Positions 58,097 through 64,000 of a stretch of 64,000 nt of DNA are shown here, piece after piece. Under the pieces are notes generated by a model, which ran no database searches, was not told the origin of the DNA, and was given only the letters and a program-made list of their open reading frames with translations. The position numbers were made by a program, and so were the translations under genes. Numbering within the stretch: position 1 is the first letter of the stretch; the number at the start of each line of letters is the position of its first letter. Origin of the DNA: Amycolatopsis pittospori (GTDB lineage Bacteria; Actinomycetota; Actinomycetes; Mycobacteriales; Pseudonocardiaceae); contig NZ_JACBXD010000023.1 of assembly GCF_013870525.1 (NCBI RefSeq), positions 1 to 64,000 of the forward strand, read 5' to 3'.

Positions 58097-60739
58097 TCAG
58101 GAGGCGGGGAGCGTCGCCAACCGGGCGTTGATGCGCTCGATGTCGGCGACCGCGGTCTCCTTACGGGTCTTGATCTTCCCGATCACCTGCTCCGGCGCCT
58201 TGTCGATGAAGGCCTGGTTGCCGAGTTTGGCCTCGGCCTGCGCCAGTTCCTTCTCCGCGGCACCGAGGTCCTTCTGCAGGCGCTTGCGCTCCGCGGCGAC
58301 GTCGATCGTGCCGGACAGGTCCAGCTCGACGGTGACGACGCCGGCCGAGAGCCCGACCTCGATCGACGCGCTCGGCGCGAAGCCCTCTTCGGGCCGGGTG
58401 AGCCGGACCAGCGAGCGGATCGGTTCGTCGTGTCCGGTGATCTCGGTGAAGCCGTCGCCGGACAGCCGCGCGGCCACCTTCTGGCTGGGCTTGAGGCCCT
58501 GGTCCGCGCGGAATCGGCGGACCTCGGTGACGAGCTTCTGCACGTCCGCGATCCGCTTGTCGGCCACCGCGTCGGCGTAGGTGGCGTCCGCCACCGGCCA
58601 CGGGGCGATGACCAGCGATTCGCGGCCGGTCAGGGCCTTCCACAGCTTCTCGGTGATGAACGGGATGAACGGGTGCAGCAGCTTCAGCACGGTGTCGAAC
58701 ACGTGGCCCAGCACCGCGCGCGTCGCCGTCACGCGGGCCTCGTCGCCCTGGAAGACCTGGACCTTCGACAGCTCCAGGTACCAGTCGCACAGCTCGGTCC
58801 AGGTGAACTGGTAGAGCGTGTCCGTGGCCTTCGCGAACTGGTAGTCCGCCAGGTGACCGGTGACGTCGCCGACGACCTTGCCGAGCCGGCCGAGGATCCA
58901 GCGGTCGGCCTCGGTGAGCTGCTCGGGAGCGGGCATCGGGGCGTTCGCGTCCGCGCCGTTCATCATCGCGAACTTGGTGGCGTTCCAGAGCTTCGTGGTG
59001 AAGTTCCGGGAGCCCGCGACCCATTCCTCGCCGATCGGCACGTCGGTGCCCGGGTTGGCGCCCCGCGTGAGGGTGAACCGCAGCGCGTCGGTGCCGTAGC
59101 TGTCCATCCATTCGATGGGGTCGACGCCGTTGCCCGCGGTCTTCGACATCTTCTTGCCGAACTGGTCGCGGACCATGCCGTGCAGCGCGATGGTCTTGAA
59201 CGGCGCCTCGCCGGTGGCGTAGAGGCCGAACATCATCATCCGCACGACCCAGAAGAACAGGATGTCGTAGCCGGTGACCAGCACCGACGTCGGATAGAAC
59301 TTGTTCAGATCCGGCGTCTTCTCCGGCCAGCCGAGGGTGGAGAACGGCCACAGGCCCGAGGAGAACCAGGTGTCGAGGACGTCCGGGTCCTGGGTCCAGC
59401 CCTCGCCCGAGGGCGGCTCCTCGTCCGGTCCGACGCAGACGACCTCGTCGTTCGGGCCATACCAGACCGGGATGCGGTGGCCCCACCACAGCTGGCGCGA
59501 GATGCACCAGTCGTGCAGGTTGTCGACCCAGTCGAAGTAGCGCTTCTCCATCTCCGGCGGGTGGACGTTCACCCGGCCGTCGCGCACCGCGTCGCCGGCG
59601 GCCTTCGCGAGCGGGCCGACCTTGACGAACCACTGCAGCGACAGACGCGGCTCGATCGGCTCCTTCGAGCGCTCCGAGTGCCCGACGCTGTGCAGGTACG
59701 GACGCTTCTCGGCGACGATGCGGCCCTGCTCGCGCAGCTTCTCGCGCACCGCGACCCGGGCCTCGAACCGGTCCATGCCGTCGAATTCGGTGCCGGTGCC
59801 GTCGATCCGGCCCTGCTCGTCCATGATCGTGATCATCGGCAGGTCGTGACGCTGGCCGATCTCGAAGTCGTTCGGGTCGTGCGCGGGCGTCACCTTGACC
59901 GCGCCGGTGCCGAACTCCGGGTCGACGTGCTTGTCCGCGACGATCGGGATCTTGCGGCCGGTCAGCGGCAGCTCGACCTCGGTGCCGATGAGGTGCGTGT
60001 AGCGCTCGTCGTCCGGGTGGACGGCGACGGCGGTGTCGCCGAGCATCGTCTCCATCCGGGTGGTGGCCACGACGATCGCGTTCTCTCCGTCGCCGTAGCG
60101 CATGGAGACGAGTTCGCCCTCGACCTCCTGGTGGATCACCTCGGCGTCGGACAGCACCGACCGCAGCACCGGCGACCAGTTGACCAGCCGCTCGGCGCGG
60201 TAGATCAGGCCGTCGTCGAAGAGCTTCTTGAAGATCGTGTTGACGGCCTTGGACAGGCCGTCGTCCATCGTGAACCGCTCGCGGGTCCAGTCGACACCCT
60301 CGCCGAGGCGCTTCATCTGGGCGAGGATCCTGCCGCCGTGCTCCTGCTTCCACTGCCAGACGCGCTCGACGAAGGCCTCGCGGCCGAGTTCGCGGCGGCT
60401 GGTGCCTTCCTCGCGGAGCTGCTTCTCGACCAGGGCGTGGACCGCGATACTCGCGTGGTCCATGCCCGGCAGGTACAGCGTCTCGTCGCCGAGCATGCGG
60501 TGGTAGCGGGTGATGGCGTCGATCAGGGTGTGCTCGAAGGCGTGCCCGATGTGCAGCGAACCGGTCACGTTCGGCGGCGGGATGACTACCGTGAACGGCG
60601 GCTTGTCCGACGTGGGGTCGGCCGTGAAGTACCCGGCGTCTACCCAAGACTGGTAGAGCGAGGCTTCTTCGTCGGCCGGGATCCAGGTACCCGGTAGGTC
60701 GGTCTGCTGCTGCTGGGCGTTCTCGGTCACAGTTGACAA
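58097..60739 (-). CDS. valS: Valyl-tRNA synthetase
   Basis: 880 residues. HIGH motif at 63-66 in [20 protein letters not shown] at about 528-532 in [16 protein letters not shown]1 editing domain with [20 protein letters not shown], and the C-terminal coiled coil ([23 protein letters not shown]) that binds tRNA. TTG 60739 is preferred because GAGGGGG lies 9 bases upstream; GTG 60730 is the alternative. No T-box leader is present. Family length is normal, and the position next to folC is conserved. Confidence 0.97.
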   Translation of the reverse strand: MSTVTENAQQQQTDLPGTWIPADEEASLYQSWVDAGYFTADPTSDKPPFTVVIPPPNVTGSLHIGHAFEHTLIDAITRYHRMLGDETLYLPGMDHASIAVHALVEKQLREEGTSRRELGREAFVERVWQWKQEHGGRILAQMKRLGEGVDWTRERFTMDDGLSKAVNTIFKKLFDDGLIYRAERLVNWSPVLRSVLSDAEVIHQEVEGELVSMRYGDGENAIVVATTRMETMLGDTAVAVHPDDERYTHLIGTEVELPLTGRKIPIVADKHVDPEFGTGAVKVTPAHDPNDFEIGQRHDLPMITIMDEQGRIDGTGTEFDGMDRFEARVAVREKLREQGRIVAEKRPYLHSVGHSERSKEPIEPRLSLQWFVKVGPLAKAAGDAVRDGRVNVHPPEMEKRYFDWVDNLHDWCISRQLWWGHRIPVWYGPNDEVVCVGPDEEPPSGEGWTQDPDVLDTWFSSGLWPFSTLGWPEKTPDLNKFYPTSVLVTGYDILFFWVVRMMMFGLYATGEAPFKTIALHGMVRDQFGKKMSKTAGNGVDPIEWMDSYGTDALRFTLTRGANPGTDVPIGEEWVAGSRNFTTKLWNATKFAMMNGADANAPMPAPEQLTEADRWILGRLGKVVGDVTGHLADYQFAKATDTLYQFTWTELCDWYLELSKVQVFQGDEARVTATRAVLGHVFDTVLKLLHPFIPFITEKLWKALTGRESLVIAPWPVADATYADAVADKRIADVQKLVTEVRRFRADQGLKPSQKVAARLSGDGFTEITGHDEPIRSLVRLTRPEEGFAPSASIEVGLSAGVVTVELDLSGTIDVAAERKRLQKDLGAAEKELAQAEAKLGNQAFIDKAPEQVIGKIKTRKETAVADIERINARLATLPAS

Positions 60740-60851
60740 GTCTACGAACCCCCTCTATCGAGTTCCTCACCGGCCGTAACCCCGGAGCCGTCCGGGTAAG
60801 GTGGCCGGTGGAATTCGGCGGCGCATCACGATCACCGGGGGACCTGGCCAC

Positions 60852-61178
60852 ATGGACGAAGAAGACCGGCGCATCGAGACCCATCCGGATCTGGTCGATC
60901 CGGACTGGCAGAAGCACGCCGAGCTCGACGCCTGGCTGGGCGCGAAGAAGGAACTGAAGAAGAAGCGCCGCAGGCAGCGCAAGGCGGCAGGCGCGGCCGG
61001 TGGCGGCTACCGCGCGCCGGGGTCGAGCCGGTGGCCGGGGATCGCCGCGATCGTGGGCCTGGTCGTGCTGATCGTGGTCGCGGTGACGGTGAACCAGCTG
61101 CAGGAGCGCGGGGTCAACGAGACACCGTGGTTCCCGTTCGACGAGGCTCAGATCGGCCGGATCGTCACGAACGCCTGA
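60852..61178 (+). CDS. Small single-pass membrane protein
   Basis: 108 residues: an acidic start (DEEDRRIETHPDLVDPDW), a strongly basic segment (KKELKKKRRRQRKA), one TM helix (WPGIAAIVGLVVLIVVAVTVNQL) and a short outside tail. The basic cluster before the TM places the N-terminus in the cytoplasm. It is 43 bases upstream of the FdhF-like gene on the same strand. I do not recognise the family; the context alone would suggest a link to that enzyme. Confidence 0.6.
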   Translation: MDEEDRRIETHPDLVDPDWQKHAELDAWLGAKKELKKKRRRQRKAAGAAGGGYRAPGSSRWPGIAAIVGLVVLIVVAVTVNQLQERGVNETPWFPFDEAQIGRIVTNA

Positions 61179-61221
61179 CCCCTCGGTCGCGCGTCGCGGC
61201 GACGAAGCGCACGATGGAGCC

Positions 61222-63528
61222 ATGACCCGCGACGCACCCGCGAACGACGTTGACGAGACCCAGCTCGAAGTCGGAAAGCCGAAGAGCTGGGCGGCCGGGA
61301 TTCCCGGGGTCGCCGTCTCCCTGATGCGCGGCATGGAGCAGATGGGCGCCGCGCGCACGGTGAAGACGCTGCGGCTGCTGAACCAGCGGGACGGCTTCGA
61401 CTGTCCCGGCTGCGCCTGGCCGGAGCCGCGCGAGGTCGACGGCGAGCACCGCAAGCTCGCCGAGTTCTGCGAGAACGGCGCGAAGGCCGTCGCCGAGGAG
61501 GCGACCAAACGCAAGGTCGGCCGCGAGTTCTTCGCCGAGCACTCCATCCAGGATCTGGCGGACAAGACCGACTTCTGGCTCGGTCAGCAGGGCCGCATCA
61601 CCGAACCGTTCGTGCTGCGCGATGGCGCGTCGCACTACGAACCGATTTCCTGGGGCGACGCGTTCTCCCTGGTCGCGGACGAACTCCGCGCGCTGAGCGA
61701 CCCGAACGAGGCGATCTTCTACACCTCCGGCCGCACCAGCAACGAGGCCGCGTTCCTCTACCAGCTGCTCGTGCGCTCCTACGGCACCAACAACCTGCCG
61801 GACTGCTCGAACATGTGCCACGAGTCCTCCGGCGCCGCGCTCGCGGCCACCACCGGCATCGGCAAGGGGTCGGTGACGCTCGCGGACATCCACAAGGCCG
61901 ACCTGATCGTGGTCGTCGGCCAGAACCCCGGCACGAACCATCCGCGCATGCTGTCCGCGCTGGAGGAGGCCAAGGGCAACGGCGCCCGGATCGTCGCCGT
62001 CAACCCGCTGCCCGAAGCCGGTCTGATGCGGTTCAAGAACCCGCAGAACGTCCGCGGCGTGATCGGCAAGGGCACCCCGCTGGCCGACGAGTTCGCGCAG
62101 ATCCGGCTCGGCGGCGACCTCGCGTTGTTCCAGGCGATCGGGCATCTCCTGCTGAAGTGGGAGCAGGAGACACCGGGCACGATCGTCGACCGCGACTTCG
62201 TCCAGTCCACCACCGAAGGCTTCGACGACTACGCGAAGCACCTTCAGGAGATCGATTGGACCGAGGTCGGCACCGCGACCGGGCTGCCGCGTGAGCAGAT
62301 CGAGCGCCTGGCGCGGATGATCGCGACGTCCGAGCGGACCATCTACTGCTGGGCGATGGGCCTGACGCAGCACAAGCACGCGGTGCAGACGATCTCCGAG
62401 GTCGCGAACCTCGCGCTGATGCGCGGCATGATCGGCGAGCCGGGTGCGGGACTGTGCCCGGTGCGCGGGCATTCCAACGTCCAGGGCGACCGGACGATGG
62501 GCATCTGGGAGAAGATGCCGGAGTCCTTTATGGACAGTCTCGACGACGAGTTCGGCATCAAGGTCCCGCGCGAGCACGGTTTCGACACCGTCGCCGCGAT
62601 CCGCGCGATGCGCGACGGCGGCGGCAAGGTCTTCTTCGCCGTCGGCGGCAACTTCGCCTCCGCCACCCCGGACACGGACCTGACCGAGCGGGCGCTCAAG
62701 TCGTGCTCGCTGACAGCGCACGTTTCGACGAAGCTCAACCGTTCGCACGTCGTCCCCGGCAAGACCGCGTTGATCCTGCCCACGCTGGGCCGCACCGAAC
62801 GCGACGTCCAGGCGGGCGGCGAGCAGTTCGTCAGCGTCGAGGACTCGATGTCGCAGGTGCACACCTCGCGCGGCAGGCTGCACCCGGCGAGCGACCACCT
62901 GCTTTCGGAGGTCGCGATCATCTGCGGCCTGGCCGAAGCGCTGCTCGGCACCGGGCACGCCGTCCCGTGGCGGGACTTCGCCGGCGACTACGACCTCATC
63001 CGCGAGCGGATCGCGCGTGTCGTCCCGGGCTGCGAGGACTACAACCGCCGCGTCCGCGAGCCCGACGGGTTCGTCCTCCCCAACGCGCCGCGTGACTCCC
63101 GGCAGTTCAGCGGGACCGCGAACGGCAAGGCGAACTTCACCGTCTCCGAACTCGAATATCCCGCGGTTCCCGAGGGAAGGCTGCTGCTGCAGACGATGCG
63201 CAGCCACGACCAGTACAACACCACGATCTACGGCCTTTCCGACCGCTACCGCGGGATCGAGGACGGCAGGCGCGTGGTGCTGGTCAATCCCGAGGACGTG
63301 GCCGCGCTCGGCCTGACCGACGGCGCGATGGTCGACCTCGTCTCGGAATGGCGGGACGGCGACCGGCGGGCCCCGAGCTTCCGCGTGGTCTCCTATCCGA
63401 CGGCACGAGGCTGCGCCGCGGCGTACTTCCCCGAGGCGAACGCCTTGGTGCCGCTGGATTCGGTGGCGGACAAGTCGAACACCCCGGTGTCGAAGGCGAT
63501 CGTGGTCCGGTTGGAGCCGCTCGGCTGA
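61222..63528 (+). CDS. FdhF/YdeP-type molybdopterin oxidoreductase
   Basis: 768 residues. The N-terminal DGFDCPGCAWPEP carries the short CxxC of YdeP-type enzymes in place of the four-cysteine Fe4S4 cluster of classical FdhF. Molybdopterin-domain motifs follow: IFYTSGRTSNEAAFLYQLL, SNMCHESSGAALAATTGIGKGS (the Ser/Cys Mo-ligand region), VVGQNPGTNHPRML, and the C-terminal dinucleotide-binding part LLQTMRSHDQYNTTIYGLSDRYRGI. YdeP is linked to acid resistance in E. coli; the electron donor and substrate here are unknown. Ends at a bidirectional hairpin. Confidence 0.9.
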   Translation: MTRDAPANDVDETQLEVGKPKSWAAGIPGVAVSLMRGMEQMGAARTVKTLRLLNQRDGFDCPGCAWPEPREVDGEHRKLAEFCENGAKAVAEEATKRKVGREFFAEHSIQDLADKTDFWLGQQGRITEPFVLRDGASHYEPISWGDAFSLVADELRALSDPNEAIFYTSGRTSNEAAFLYQLLVRSYGTNNLPDCSNMCHESSGAALAATTGIGKGSVTLADIHKADLIVVVGQNPGTNHPRMLSALEEAKGNGARIVAVNPLPEAGLMRFKNPQNVRGVIGKGTPLADEFAQIRLGGDLALFQAIGHLLLKWEQETPGTIVDRDFVQSTTEGFDDYAKHLQEIDWTEVGTATGLPREQIERLARMIATSERTIYCWAMGLTQHKHAVQTISEVANLALMRGMIGEPGAGLCPVRGHSNVQGDRTMGIWEKMPESFMDSLDDEFGIKVPREHGFDTVAAIRAMRDGGGKVFFAVGGNFASATPDTDLTERALKSCSLTAHVSTKLNRSHVVPGKTALILPTLGRTERDVQAGGEQFVSVEDSMSQVHTSRGRLHPASDHLLSEVAIICGLAEALLGTGHAVPWRDFAGDYDLIRERIARVVPGCEDYNRRVREPDGFVLPNAPRDSRQFSGTANGKANFTVSELEYPAVPEGRLLLQTMRSHDQYNTTIYGLSDRYRGIEDGRRVVLVNPEDVAALGLTDGAMVDLVSEWRDGDRRAPSFRVVSYPTARGCAAAYFPEANALVPLDSVADKSNTPVSKAIVVRLEPLG

Positions 63529-63541
63529 GCGGCTCCAACCG
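63508..63541. terminator. Bidirectional terminator at the FdhF-like gene end
   Basis: A perfect 15-bp stem (63508-63522 with 63527-63541) closes a 4-base loop. The hairpin contains the stop codon at 63526-63528, so the last codons of the gene form its left arm. It separates this gene from the convergent gene ending at 63550. Confidence 0.88.
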
Positions 63542-63549
63542 TTCGACGG

Positions 63550-64000
63550 CTATCCCTCGGCGCGCAGGATCACCGGGGGCCCGGACGTGAAGCTGGTCAC
63601 GAACGCCCAGATCACCCCGCCGGACCGGCTCGTCGTGATCACCCCGCCGTTGCCGGCGAGCGACGGATCGGCCACCGGGACGTCGTTCCAGCTGTCACCG
63701 TCCCAGACGCCGAAGAGGGGCCGGTGGCCCCCGCCTCCGCTGTCGGACCTGGCACTGGAGACCCACGCCTTGCCGGTGTCGTCGACGCTCAGCGCACCAC
63801 CCCTGCTGGTCGGGGTCCGCAGCTCCGGAGGCAGTTCCGGTCCCCGTTCGAAGGCGGAACCGTTCCAGCGCTGGATCAGCTGGTCGATGTCGGCCTGCCC
63901 GGCCAGCCACACCTGGCCTGCCGCCCCGATGGCGATCCGGTTGGCGAAGCGCAGGAAGTCCGGCGCACCGGGTTCGGGCGCGGTGGGCACGATCGTCCAC
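63550..64000 (-). CDS. Partial gene, beta-propeller-like protein (5' end outside window)
   Basis: The reading frame is open to the window edge, with codons W-T-I before the first possible GTG at 63990, so the visible 150 residues are the C-terminal part. They repeat a blade-like rhythm: NRIAIGAAGQVWLAGQADID, ALSVDDTGKAWVSSARSD, and GVITTSRSGGVIWAFVTSF, each with a G-x-V/A-W strand. This suggests a beta-propeller, probably exported. Function unknown. Confidence 0.65.
   Translation of the reverse strand, partial: WTIVPTAPEPGAPDFLRFANRIAIGAAGQVWLAGQADIDQLIQRWNGSAFERGPELPPELRTPTSRGGALSVDDTGKAWVSSARSDSGGGGHRPLFGVWDGDSWNDVPVADPSLAGNGGVITTSRSGGVIWAFVTSFTSGPPVILRAEG

Noticed and set aside
58040..60697. 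Long open frame antisense to valS, starting at an ATG in palindrome copy B
   Set aside because: Composition is typical of an antisense frame in high-GC DNA, and valS motifs occupy the opposite strand. The ATG is part of the palindrome arm.
60740..60851. T-box leader for valS
   Set aside because: The gap is only 112 bases, shared with a divergent gene, and lacks the T-box sequence and specifier loop.
1..64000. CRISPR array, tRNA, rRNA or intact transposon
   Set aside because: I saw no regularly spaced repeats, no cloverleaf with a T-loop GGTTCGA-type block in a non-coding gap, no rRNA signatures and no transposase. A tRNAscan, Infernal and ISfinder run would settle this.

Overview
The window is 64 kb of high-GC actinobacterial chromosome. 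Codon use is strongly GC3-biased, GTG and TTG starts are common, Tat and Sec signal peptides are frequent, and the ECF-type SigE-family sigma factor, the mycothiol-type DinB-fold protein and the DasR-type operator all fit Actinobacteria. Gene content and small-gene style point to Pseudonocardiales, most likely Amycolatopsis; this genus assignment is inference. I see no CRISPR array, tRNA, rRNA, intact insertion sequence or prophage.

The backbone is housekeeping and matches, from memory, the gene order of the Mycobacterium tuberculosis block from lepA to valS. It runs lepA (10762-12600), rpsT, holA, comEC-comEA, degV, octT-gpgP-rsfS-nadD (21936-24337), proB-obgE (31660-34202), rpmA-rplU (34310-34920), rne (35090-38323), ndk (48341-48751), then DUF4233-folC (54267-56341) and valS (58097-60739). 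Between these blocks lie cassettes of accessory genes.

The left flank (1-10710) holds the tail of a probable sirohydrochlorin chelatase, a secreted beta-rich protein and an enoyl-CoA hydratase. It then has a membrane-anchored Sa-type ribonuclease with its barstar inhibitor, oxidoreductases, an amino-acid permease, and a secreted GH20 hexosaminidase with a DasR-like operator. A stand-alone threonine synthase behind a canonical S-box (SAM-I) riboswitch sits at 16381-17789. The nadD-proB gap (24338-31659) carries a RecQ helicase fused to a phosphoribosyltransferase-like domain, an MHS-type transporter, a decayed argS fragment, a divergent TetR/flavin-monooxygenase pair and a sigma-factor pair. 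The rne-ndk gap (38324-48340) carries a secreted subtilase, a DrrAB-type ABC exporter, an M14 carboxypeptidase and a large phosphodiester glycosidase/metallophosphoesterase. The ndk-folC gap (48752-54266) carries an HxlR/imine-reductase pair, a PhoD phosphatase and an aculeacin-acylase-like Ntn hydrolase. The right end has an FdhF/YdeP-like molybdopterin oxidoreductase and the end of an unidentified gene.

Several non-coding signals stand out. Two copies of a 47-bp near-loopless palindrome (44021-44067, 58040-58086) differ only by two compensated base pairs, and a third unrelated long palindrome (54216-54267) occupies the same kind of site; all three lie between convergent genes. There is a perfect 38-bp palindrome inside comEA, and a recurrent GTCC-N5-GGAC word scattered through coding sequence. 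Most convergent gene pairs are separated by clear bidirectional hairpins.
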